DNA of 64,000 nt. Origin: Empedobacter falsenii. GTDB taxonomy: Bacteria; Bacteroidota; Bacteroidia; Flavobacteriales; Weeksellaceae. Each line of letters begins with the position of its first letter. The first letter of the stretch is position 1. A model generated the notes under the pieces. That model did no database searches, was not told the DNA's origin, and saw nothing but the letters and a program-made list of their open reading frames with translations. This document shows, in pieces, positions 36,767-44,719 of this stretch. Both the position numbers and the translations under genes were made by a program. The DNA is taken from positions 1,155,876-1,219,875 of the forward strand of contig NZ_CP040908.1 of the NCBI RefSeq assembly GCF_013488205.1. The letters run 5' to 3'.

Positions 36767-37687
36767 GTGCAAAATAAGCCTACATATCGAATAAAAACCA
36801 TTAGCGAATACCATAAGGTCAGGGAGTTGCCCAAGCCACAGCACCCTCTTATCAGTGTGATTAATTGTGCCGACATTCGACATATAGGCAACGTATGTGA
36901 TTATAGATGGATGCTCGATTTTTATTCCATATCGCTCAAACGGTCTTCGTATTCTAAGGCAATATATGGGCAACAGGAATATGACTTTGATGAGGGGATT
37001 ATGTATTTTTCTGCACCGAAGCAGTTATTTAGTTTTGAAATAGATAAAGAGGCAACGCCCGATTTTTCAGGGTGGATATTGCTTGTTCACCCTGACTTTT
37101 TATGGCATACGAGCCTCGCTGATAAGATCTTAAAATACGAGTTCTTTGGTTATGATGTACACGAGGCATTATTCCTATCGGAAAAGGAAGAATTACTATT
37201 GAAGAATATTATTCTGGGTATTCAGCAGGAGTATCACACGAATATGGATAAGTTCAGCCAGCATATTATTATTTCACAAATAGAAACGTTGCTCAATTAT
37301 GCCGAACGGTTTTATGAGCGGCAGTTTCTGACAAGAAAAATCACTAATCATCAAATCCTGGACAGACTGGATAAATTATTAAACGATTACTTTAACGACA
37401 ACGATCTGGCTTCAAGAGGACTTCCTACAGTTCAATATGTATCGGATAAATTAAACGTGTCGCCAAACTATTTAAGTGGCTTACTTAAAATATTGACAGG
37501 ACAGACCACGCAGCAACACATTCACGATAAACTGATTTTAAAAGCTAAAGAAAAACTTTCAACAACAGATTTGACGGTTAGTGAAATTGCATATGGATTA
37601 GGTTTTGAGCATTCTCAATCTTTTAATAGAATATTCAAAAGTAAGACTAACCAATCTCCTTTAGAATTTAGAAAATCATTCAATTGA
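36767..37687 (+). CDS. AraC family transcriptional regulator
   Basis: 306 residues if started at GTG 36767; an in-frame ATG at 36716 would overlap the NmrA gene by 38 bp and add an atypical N-terminus. The characteristic RIKTISEYHKVRELPKPQHP opening and two C-terminal helix-turn-helix units (VQYVSDKLNVSPNYLSGLL; VSEIAYGLGFEHSQSFNRIF) identify the family. It probably controls the NmrA gene, with which it is co-directional and 13 bp apart. Confidence 0.82.
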   Translation: MQNKPTYRIKTISEYHKVRELPKPQHPLISVINCADIRHIGNVCDYRWMLDFYSISLKRSSYSKAIYGQQEYDFDEGIMYFSAPKQLFSFEIDKEATPDFSGWILLVHPDFLWHTSLADKILKYEFFGYDVHEALFLSEKEELLLKNIILGIQQEYHTNMDKFSQHIIISQIETLLNYAERFYERQFLTRKITNHQILDRLDKLLNDYFNDNDLASRGLPTVQYVSDKLNVSPNYLSGLLKILTGQTTQQHIHDKLILKAKEKLSTTDLTVSEIAYGLGFEHSQSFNRIFKSKTNQSPLEFRKSFN

Positions 37688-37733
37688 AATTTGAGAATGG
37701 TATAAACAAACTCTTTATAGAAACGAGAGGTTT

Positions 37734-38618
37734 TTATTGTTTATTCAATATTTGAAGCATCCTGCAAACTTCAATATCCATTCGTGAAAAGGCAAACCAT
37801 TTTTTGCCCAGGTCTTTGAGTGATGCCCCGATATGGTAAAGTTCCGTATCGTCAATAATCAAAAATCGGTCGTGAGCATCGGAGAAAATCTCAATCTCAA
37901 TAATGGGAGGATATTGGATGTTGTACCGTTGTAAATCCAGCCGTAATTGATTGCTGATAGATTTGGTATGTATGGTGGAGGCTACATTTGTATTGCGCTT
38001 ACTCAATAAGGTCAGCACCGTATCATCCACATAATTATCAAGCAGGATAATGGAATTTCCAGCACTACGGATAATATCAGAAACAAAAGCATCGGCATCA
38101 AAAACCTGTCCGTTGTAAAAGATACCTTTTTCGCTGTGGAGCTTGTCGTTTTCCAAAGCCTTAAAGATTTTCTCAAATTTTTGATCGGCTTGTAATTGCT
38201 TCAATTCAATCTTATCCAAACGATGAAATAAAGAGGCGTTACTGATTAGCATTCTTCTCATTTCTACGAAAGCTTCCATAATTTCAACGCTCACTTTAAT
38301 AGCAATATGTGAACGAAGTATAGCAGATGCCATTGCAATACCTTGTTCGGTAAAAGCATAAGGTAGATAACGTCTTCCACCATAGTTTAAACTTGAGGTT
38401 CCAATTTGGAACCTCAAGTTTTCAAATTCTTCATCTGTCAATTGAAAGCAAAATGAAATAGGAAACCTTTCATATTTCTTTTTACCGCTTTGTTGAGGTT
38501 CTTTGTTTCCACTTGGTGTAAGGAAGCGAGGTCGCTATCTAGCATTACTTGCTTTCCACGTAAGGAATAAATCAGGCTCTTGATTTCCATTGTGCTAATG
38601 GTAGGTTTGTTTTCCATT
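37734..38618 (-). pseudogene. ORF6N domain protein, frameshifted
   Basis: From ATG at 38618 the frame reads MENKPTISTMEIKSLIYSLR with the start of an ORF6N domain, then breaks near 38468-38470; the remaining 235 residues continue in another frame from LTDEEFENLRFQIGTS. One missing base in an A tract restores a single ORF6N protein of about 294 residues. The domain occurs in phage antirepressor-like DNA-binding proteins. Its 3' end is duplicated at 35608-35750. Starts 2 bp inside the topB 3' end. Confidence 0.75.
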
Positions 38619-40701
38619 ACTTTTTGTAACTTTTGTTTTTTTCAAATTCAAAAGAGGTTTTGTATTCTTCATCCAATATGATAAAGGCATCGAACTTCTT
38701 TCCTGCCTTGCTTTTCATTCCTTTAATAAGTGAAGTTTTACCTTTATTGATAAGACTTTCAATATCGGCTATCCTAATTTGTACGCCACACACATTACGG
38801 AACTGTATCCAATTACAAACTTCATCAGGACACTTTACAATTTTATCCCGGATGATGAGTTGCTGGCTTTTACATTTCGGGCAATTCAGTTTAGGCAGGT
38901 TGTTTTGAGCAATGGAAGTTTGCAATAGTTCATCGGTAATAGATATTGCATATTTTTCCATTTCTGTTTGAAATGCTCCGACATCAGCTTCATTGTTTTC
39001 TATTTTCTGCAAGGCAAGTTCCCATTCAGCGGTCATTGCCACATCTGCAATTTTGCGGTCTTTTACTAGTTCATATACCTGCAATCCTTTTTCAGTGGGT
39101 ATCAGGGATTTCTTTTCTCGTTGGATATAGTTGCGGGTAAACAGCGTTTCGATTATCGCTGCCCTTGTAGCAGGCGTGCCAATACCGATATTTTGCAGGG
39201 CTTTCCGTTCGTCCTCGTTTTCAATTTCCTTTCCTGCATTTTCCATTGCCGACAATAGCCCGGCTTCTGTATAAAGCACAGGCGGTTTGGTTTTCTTTTC
39301 TAAACAAATGGCTTCCTTAATGTTCAGTTCGTCACCTTTTTTTAAATCGGGTAAGTCCTGAATTGGTTCAGTGTCTTCGTCCGAGAAAGTTCCCTTTATC
39401 AAACGCCAACCTGCTTCCAAAACTTTACAGCCTTTCAACGTAAAATCGTAATGCGATACTTGCAACGCTATATCTGTTACTTCTTTGATACAAGGTTGTG
39501 ATATGGCTTCGAGCAGTCGAAAGGCAATCATATTATAAACTTTCGTTTCGTCCGTTTTGAGAGCAGACGGAATTTTGTCGGTAATAAGTAAACCGTGGTG
39601 GTCTGTCACACGTAAATCGTTTACGATACGCTTATTAAACCGACCCCATTTTACTTTTGATACCGCTTGTTTAAATTGCTCATTATTCTGCAATGCTCTT
39701 ACAAGGTTGGGAATTTCAGCCCACATATCTTCAGGGATATATTTACTTCCGGTGCGTGGGTAAGTGATAAACTTCTTTTCGTAAAGGCTTTGGGCAATAT
39801 TCAGGGTTTCTTCGGCAGAAAGGTTGAGCTTTTTATTAGCTTCCTTTTGCAGTCCTGTAAGGTCAAACAACAAAGGCGGTTGCTCTGTAACGCTTTTGGT
39901 TTCTACCGATGTAATTGTTGCCGTATCGCTTCGCTGAATGGCTTTCAATGTATCATCGGCAAGTTTTTGGTTTTCCCATTTGGTTTTGGAAAGGCTTTTG
40001 AAATCAACATTTTCTTTGTTGTGTGATAGCTGAATTTGCCTATACTTCTTAATAGAGAAATTTTTGTTTTCCAAATAGCGTTTACAAATAAGAGCCAATG
40101 TAGGCGTTTGCACCCTACCTAACGAATAAATACCATTGCCTGCCGAAATACTCAATGCTTGTGTAGCATTGATGCCCACCAACCAATCGGCCCGGCTTCT
40201 GCCTTGCGCAGCCTGATACAATCCGTCAAATTCTTTGCCGTCTTTCAAGCTATCAAAGCCTTGCTTGATTGCCTTTTCGGTAAGTGAACTAATCCAAAGT
40301 CGCTCAAAGGGTTTACAGCATTTTAGATGCTCGTAAATATACCTAAAAATCAACTCGCCCTCACGTCCTGCATCGGTAGCAACGATAATGCTGTCGCTTT
40401 TGTTGAACAATTCTTTGATGATTTTCAGTTGCTTTAATGCTCCCGTATCGGCTTGGTAGCCCTTGTCTTTTTTGACCTTTCTAACGGTCAATATGAACGG
40501 GTTCGGGAGGATAGGCAATGAAGTCTTATCAAACCCCGAAATCCCGTAATCTTCGGGCATTCCTAAGCCAATTAAATGACCGAATGCCCACGTAATAAAA
40601 TAGCCATTACCCGTTAAGTAGCCGTCTTTTTTATCAGATGCTCCCAACAGGCTGGCTATTTCTCTTGCTACGCTTGGTTTTTCTGCGATAACTGTTTTCA
40701 T
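38617..40701 (-). CDS. topB: DNA topoisomerase III (type IA)
   Basis: 694 residues. The TOPRIM start MKTVIAEKPSVAREIA, the D-x-D-x-E-like ATDAGREGELI, and the active-site segment FITYPRTGSKYI (catalytic Tyr) are all present. A C-terminal zinc-binding motif CPKCKSQQLI...CPDEVC follows. TopB is a constant member of Bacteroidota ICEs and resolves intermediates during excision or replication of the element. It follows DUF3945 by 2 bp. Confidence 0.92.
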   Translation of the reverse strand: MKTVIAEKPSVAREIASLLGASDKKDGYLTGNGYFITWAFGHLIGLGMPEDYGISGFDKTSLPILPNPFILTVRKVKKDKGYQADTGALKQLKIIKELFNKSDSIIVATDAGREGELIFRYIYEHLKCCKPFERLWISSLTEKAIKQGFDSLKDGKEFDGLYQAAQGRSRADWLVGINATQALSISAGNGIYSLGRVQTPTLALICKRYLENKNFSIKKYRQIQLSHNKENVDFKSLSKTKWENQKLADDTLKAIQRSDTATITSVETKSVTEQPPLLFDLTGLQKEANKKLNLSAEETLNIAQSLYEKKFITYPRTGSKYIPEDMWAEIPNLVRALQNNEQFKQAVSKVKWGRFNKRIVNDLRVTDHHGLLITDKIPSALKTDETKVYNMIAFRLLEAISQPCIKEVTDIALQVSHYDFTLKGCKVLEAGWRLIKGTFSDEDTEPIQDLPDLKKGDELNIKEAICLEKKTKPPVLYTEAGLLSAMENAGKEIENEDERKALQNIGIGTPATRAAIIETLFTRNYIQREKKSLIPTEKGLQVYELVKDRKIADVAMTAEWELALQKIENNEADVGAFQTEMEKYAISITDELLQTSIAQNNLPKLNCPKCKSQQLIIRDKIVKCPDEVCNWIQFRNVCGVQIRIADIESLINKGKTSLIKGMKSKAGKKFDAFIILDEEYKTSFEFEKNKSYKK

Positions 40702-40703
40702 AA

Positions 40704-42194
40704 TTAACTCACTTTTTTACCTTTTGATTTTGCTGGAGCTTTCGGTTTTTCCTGTTGCTCCTGTTGCTTTTCATTCTTCGGTTTTTGCTGTTCTTTTTGC
40801 AAAGGTTCTTTCACATTTTTGGTTGCTTCGTTGGTTTTTCCTTCAGAATTAACCGCAGTTTGTGTTTTGTGAGCTTCGGTAGGTTTTACACGTTCCTTAT
40901 ATTGATTTGGGAACTCAAAATTGGTTTTTCCATCTTGTTTATTGAAAGTGATGTAACCCTGGTAGGGCTGGTTCTTTTTGTCTTTCAACTCAATATATAC
41001 GGTTTGTCCGTCTTTGAATTTGTTGTACTGCTCATCAGTCAGTTCCTTACCTCTGAAAGTTCTCGGAGCTTCGTGCGATTGCTTTTGTTGACTGGTTTGC
41101 TTATTACTTTGTTGCTTATTTTGGGATTGCTGGTTATTGTTGTTTCTGTCAAACAAAAACTCAACAAATCTTTTGTCAGCATTATACTGAACATTTGCAT
41201 CAAAGGTGGTTCCCTTTGTAGAAATCATTCCCTCGATAAACAGAGGTTTCCCCTCCATTAAGGTTTGCTTTTGCACATCGTTCAGTTTTATCCCCTTTAA
41301 TTCATCAGGGATTTTGATAAATTCTGTTTTTAAAGCAATCAGCTCATTGGTAAGCCTGTCCACACTGATAATGGACGGCATCATTTCTTCTGTTTTGGGA
41401 TTTTTCAAATCTACCACACGCCCCATATTACCCGTATCGAGCAAGTTCTTTTTGTCTTCTTCGTTAAACTTGTGTCCAAAGAACTCAAAGTTTAGGTTGG
41501 GTTCACGTCTGATACCATGTACTGCCGCCACGATACTTCCATCTGGTGTAGGCTGTAACGATAAACGGGCATCTGTGCGTACTACTGCACCGCCAAGATT
41601 AATACTAATAGGTACAAGCTCATTAGTCTTGTAACCTTTCAATAATGGTTCAAGGAGGTTCTTTTTTTCAAGGTATTCCTTGCTTAATCCGAGATTGTTC
41701 ATTGTTTCCCAATCAATCTGTTCCGGCTTGAAACGGTATTCGTTTGTTTCTGGTGTTGTGTGTGTTGTTGCCATATCATTTTTATTTTCTTGTTTTTGTT
41801 CTTTTTCGGGTTCATTTTTCACCTCGTGTTTTTCCATTTCTTTTTTACCCTCCGGTGTAGGGTTATCTACCTGCTTTTGAAATTTTTTTGCCTTTTCTAC
41901 AGCTTCTCCTGCCGGCACTTTAAAGAATGTGAAATTGGTAGGATCTTTTAGCTGTCTCCAAAAATTGGATAGGAAATTGGAAACGAAATCGCCGTGTTTG
42001 TCCACACGCATAAAATCAGATTGGTTCTTTTTGGTAGGGTCAACGGTTTCCATTTTGCCGTTTTCGTCAATGCTCTTTACGGCTTGGATTTTCATTTTTT
42101 CCTTATCCAATATTAACAGTATGTCCGACAGTTGTTCTGGTACGTTCTGAACAGATTGCTCGGAAGTTTCCTGTTTCTTTGTTTCTTCGCTCAT
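40704..42194 (-). CDS. DUF3945 domain protein
   Basis: 496 residues, strongly charged. A repeated DUF3945-like unit is recognisable (LTDEQYNKFKDGQTVYIEL and LNDVQKQTLMEGKPLFIEGM), with Lys/Gln/Glu-rich linkers and a basic tail. It regularly precedes topB on these elements and may be a DNA-handling partner; no activity is known. First gene of the DUF3945-topB operon; phased GCC motif and a TACTTTCG -7-like element lie upstream. Confidence 0.82.
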   Translation of the reverse strand: MSEETKKQETSEQSVQNVPEQLSDILLILDKEKMKIQAVKSIDENGKMETVDPTKKNQSDFMRVDKHGDFVSNFLSNFWRQLKDPTNFTFFKVPAGEAVEKAKKFQKQVDNPTPEGKKEMEKHEVKNEPEKEQKQENKNDMATTHTTPETNEYRFKPEQIDWETMNNLGLSKEYLEKKNLLEPLLKGYKTNELVPISINLGGAVVRTDARLSLQPTPDGSIVAAVHGIRREPNLNFEFFGHKFNEEDKKNLLDTGNMGRVVDLKNPKTEEMMPSIISVDRLTNELIALKTEFIKIPDELKGIKLNDVQKQTLMEGKPLFIEGMISTKGTTFDANVQYNADKRFVEFLFDRNNNNQQSQNKQQSNKQTSQQKQSHEAPRTFRGKELTDEQYNKFKDGQTVYIELKDKKNQPYQGYITFNKQDGKTNFEFPNQYKERVKPTEAHKTQTAVNSEGKTNEATKNVKEPLQKEQQKPKNEKQQEQQEKPKAPAKSKGKKVS

Positions 42195-42258
42195 AATCTG
42201 AAAATTTTAAAGTTTTTATGCCGAAAGTAAAGGAAGTGCTTCCTGCTTAGCCTAAAGT

Positions 42259-42291
42259 GGCAGTCAATGGAAATGTTTGGCTTTCATTGGC
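42259..42291 (-). promoter_or_regulatory. 10-bp-phased GCC motif upstream of DUF3945-topB
   Basis: Plus-strand GGC 42259, GGA 42269, GGC 42279, GGC 42289; minus-strand words GCCAAACATT, TCCATTGACT, GCCA. It lies about 65 bp from the DUF3945 start. TACTTTCG lies 52 bp after the core start, the same distance as at traE. Confidence 0.55.
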
Positions 42292-42299
42292 GTTCTGTT

Positions 42300-42581
42300 C
42301 TATTTATTAAAGCTCTCTCTGATAAACTGATGTACATCTGATAATTTATAATACAATTTCCCGCTAATCGTGTAATATGGGAGCTTCCCAATAGAGCGAT
42401 AACGTTGCAGAGAACGATTACTGACTTTCAGCATTTGCAAAATATCCTGATTGTCGAGTAGTTCCTCTCCATCAATGGTATTTCGTTTCTTTTTTAAATC
42501 GTTAATATTGTCGCCCAACATATCAAATCTGTCCATGATGCGTTCCATCCACGATATAAATTCCATTCTATCAATATTCAT
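42300..42581 (-). CDS. Helix-turn-helix protein, excisionase-like
   Basis: 93 residues from MNIDRMEFIS; 27 upstream codons in the same frame lack family character. A short helical N-terminus precedes a MerR/Xis-type winged helix (LDNQDILQMLKVSNRSLQRYRSIGKLPYY). Such proteins lie near rteC on CTnDOT-like elements and act as excision or regulatory factors. It could be the reader of the phased GCC motif, but that is speculation. Confidence 0.8.
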   Translation of the reverse strand: MNIDRMEFISWMERIMDRFDMLGDNINDLKKKRNTIDGEELLDNQDILQMLKVSNRSLQRYRSIGKLPYYTISGKLYYKLSDVHQFIRESFNK

Positions 42582-42618
42582 AGCACATGTTTTTAAGGAT
42601 TTATTTTTTTGTCTGTTT

Positions 42619-42747
42619 TCAGCTTTCTGCCTTTTGCCATAAGTCATCATAGCTTGTATCATTCAGCCTTTGTAGATAATCAGCAATAGTATTTATCCAG
42701 TTATTAAGCTGTATCCCTGCTGCTGCTTCAATAGTTATAATTTTCAT
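42619..42747 (-). pseudogene. Truncated companion of the HTH protein
   Basis: A 42-codon frame starts MKIITIEAAAGIQLNNWINT, like the N-terminus of the second small HTH protein usually present here, but ends before any DNA-binding region. Probably a remnant; it could still be translated as a short peptide. Confidence 0.35.
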
Positions 42748-42856
42748 CGCATTGCTCTTTAATGTTTACAATGCAAAATTGAGAAAGGTGGCAGTGTTTG
42801 TCTGCCAAGCCTTGCCAATTGGTTTAGCGGTTTTTTGAAAATTTTACAATTTGACG

Positions 42857-42881
42857 GAAAGCCTTATTAAATAAGGCTTTC
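42857..42881. terminator. Perfect 12-bp hairpin upstream of HTH gene
   Basis: GAAAGCCTTATT (42857-42868) and AATAAGGCTTTC (42870-42881). It lies between the HTH genes and rteC. It could be the rteC-side boundary or a bidirectional terminator. A second palindrome, TATGCCA-GT-TGGCATA, lies at 42921-42936. Confidence 0.5.
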
Positions 42882-43009
42882 GTTAGATTTTCCGATTTGA
42901 GCCATGGTAAAACAAGCCCTTATGCCAGTTGGCATATATGGGCAGATGCAAACACAAAAAAGCAATACGGGATGCGTATCGCTTTCAAACTCTTTATTGA
43001 TTGGAGTGT

Positions 43010-43855
43010 TTATAAGTCTTTATCCATATATTCTTCCAATGCCTGTTTCAACTGATCTAAAAACAAGGTTCGAGAACCTGCACGGGTTTTCATCCGGTGG
43101 AATGCGTGATGCACATCGGTCAGTGGTATTCGAAACAACACTTGTGAAATAGCAGTGAGCTTCCGGATGCCTAACTTACCGTCCGAAATAGCACCAGATG
43201 CGTATAGGGCATACGTTAGCTCAATCAAAGCATTCTTGCTGTCCGTCCAAGATAGCTCTTTAATTTCGCTGGTGCTGCTGAAAAATGTATCAGAGTTTTC
43301 TTCGGGACTGATTTTGGTTAAGAGGTAGGCATATAACAGGTCGTTGGAGAGAATACGAGCTAATTTGTAATCGTAATAGGTTGAGAAAAGCGGGTCGATT
43401 TCAAACACATAACTATTAAGCCCTTCGAGGTAATTTATCTGCCCCCGTTTAAAATATTCTTGATCTTTATCTATTCTGCCTGAACGGTAGTATCGGTAAA
43501 AGTGGGAATTGCAGATATGTTCCCTGAACTCAATCTTCAGCTCTGTTAAATGTTTCGAGAAATAGTTGCGGTAGATTTTTCCATTATTGACCGGGCACGA
43601 GGTTTCTATCCGGTACAGTTTATTATAGTAAATTAGCTTTCCGAGGATTTGGGGCTTAGTCATTTTAAAGAATTCAATCTCTTTTGCCTCGTTCTCAAAT
43701 CCCGAACTTAACACATATTCTTTTGCCGAAACCAATAGCTCCTGAAGAAAGACCGTCATTTGAAAAGCTTCTTCAATTAGTCCCGAGCACGTGACTGAGA
43801 GTTTCCGTTCTTGCTCCTGAATTTCGCTAACAATATTGTTTATTGACTTTCTCAT
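43010..43855 (-). CDS. rteC: RteC-family regulator of the ICE
   Basis: 281 residues from MRKSINNIVSE; 23 upstream codons are hydrophobic and probably not translated. Overall sequence and length fit RteC, a winged-helix protein that in CTnDOT activates the excision operon after RteA/RteB signalling. No RteA/RteB is in the window. Transcribed towards the HTH and topB genes as an independent unit. Confidence 0.85.
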   Translation of the reverse strand: MRKSINNIVSEIQEQERKLSVTCSGLIEEAFQMTVFLQELLVSAKEYVLSSGFENEAKEIEFFKMTKPQILGKLIYYNKLYRIETSCPVNNGKIYRNYFSKHLTELKIEFREHICNSHFYRYYRSGRIDKDQEYFKRGQINYLEGLNSYVFEIDPLFSTYYDYKLARILSNDLLYAYLLTKISPEENSDTFFSSTSEIKELSWTDSKNALIELTYALYASGAISDGKLGIRKLTAISQVLFRIPLTDVHHAFHRMKTRAGSRTLFLDQLKQALEEYMDKDL

Positions 43856-44016
43856 AAAGGAAGATTTTACTATCAATATCGGTATCACACAAATTTTACC
43901 AATAAATAGTAATTTAATAACCAATGTGTCCCTACAATGGGAAAGATTTTAATCGTTTTTCATCGGCGGTTTATCACTTAACCACCCATAAACGATAAAT
44001 ACTAAATTATTAATCA

Positions 44017-44024
44017 TAAATTTG
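44017..44024 (+). promoter_or_regulatory. -7 element of the first HMA-AraC regulator
   Basis: TAAATTTG matches TAnnTTTG exactly, 43 bp before the ATG. The copper-regulon box is absent here, so this regulator seems not to be part of that regulon. Confidence 0.4.
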
Positions 44025-44066
44025 TATTTGTGTATTTATGTAAATTAAAAACTGACTTTGTGATAT

Positions 44067-44630
44067 ATGGGGACATTGTTTATAAAAAATATGGTCTGCA
44101 ACCGCTGTATTCTCGTTGTTCAGAACGAACTCGATAAGCTCGGTTTAGAGGCTAGTAATATAAAATTGGGAGAAGTTTCTCTCGTGAAAGATCTGACTAC
44201 AAAAGAACGAGAAGCAATAGAAAGTGCGTTAGATCCCTTAGGTTTTCAGGTCATTGATGACAAGAAAAGTCGCATGATTGAGAAGATAAAAAACGTTATC
44301 ATTGAATTGGTACATCATCAGGACAATGACGTAAAAACAAATCTTTCCGATGTTTTAAGTGATGCATTACATAATGATTATAATTATCTTTCTAATTTGT
44401 TTTCTGATATTGAGGGTACAACTATTGAAAAATATTTTATAGCTCAAAAAGTAGAAAAAGTAAAAGAACTTTTAGTTTATGATGAGTTATCATTAAGTGA
44501 AATTGCCGATCGCATGAACTATTCAAGTGTGGCTTATCTAAGTAATCAGTTCAAGAAGGTAACAGGTCTTACACCTAGCCATTTTAAACAAATTCGAGAA
44601 GACAAACGTAAGCCTTTAGATGAGGTTTAA
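44067..44630 (+). CDS. AraC-type regulator with N-terminal HMA metal-binding domain
   Basis: 187 residues. An HMA-like domain occupies 1-70 with M-V-C11-N-R-C14, a ferredoxin-like C-x2-C site for copper or similar. A linker and an AraC DNA-binding domain (about 120-180; LSLSEIADRMNYSSVAYLSNQFKKVTG) follow. This makes a one-component metal sensor. It stands 89 bp before the copper ATPase. A paralogue is at 59500-60063 and a relative lacking the C-x2-C at 52502-52906. Confidence 0.82.
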   Translation: MGTLFIKNMVCNRCILVVQNELDKLGLEASNIKLGEVSLVKDLTTKEREAIESALDPLGFQVIDDKKSRMIEKIKNVIIELVHHQDNDVKTNLSDVLSDALHNDYNYLSNLFSDIEGTTIEKYFIAQKVEKVKELLVYDELSLSEIADRMNYSSVAYLSNQFKKVTGLTPSHFKQIREDKRKPLDEV

Positions 44631-44694
44631 GTAAATCTTACAAATCAAACCCATAATTTCACAATAAATATCTATCAATTTATTGTCAATTTTG
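44630..44694 (+). promoter_or_regulatory. Copper-regulon promoter before the ATPase
   Basis: AGTAAATCTTACAAATC from 44630; a second half-site AATTTCACAATAA from 44655; -7-like CAATTTTG at 44687-44694, 54 bp after the AAA of the first box and 33 bp before the ATG. Confidence 0.6.
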
Positions 44695-44719
44695 TATTGT
44701 AAAATAAAGCAATCGAAAT

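Noticed and set aside
42904-43152. Plus-strand frame of 82 codons
   Set aside because: It overlaps the 3' end of rteC on the opposite strand and has no protein-family character.
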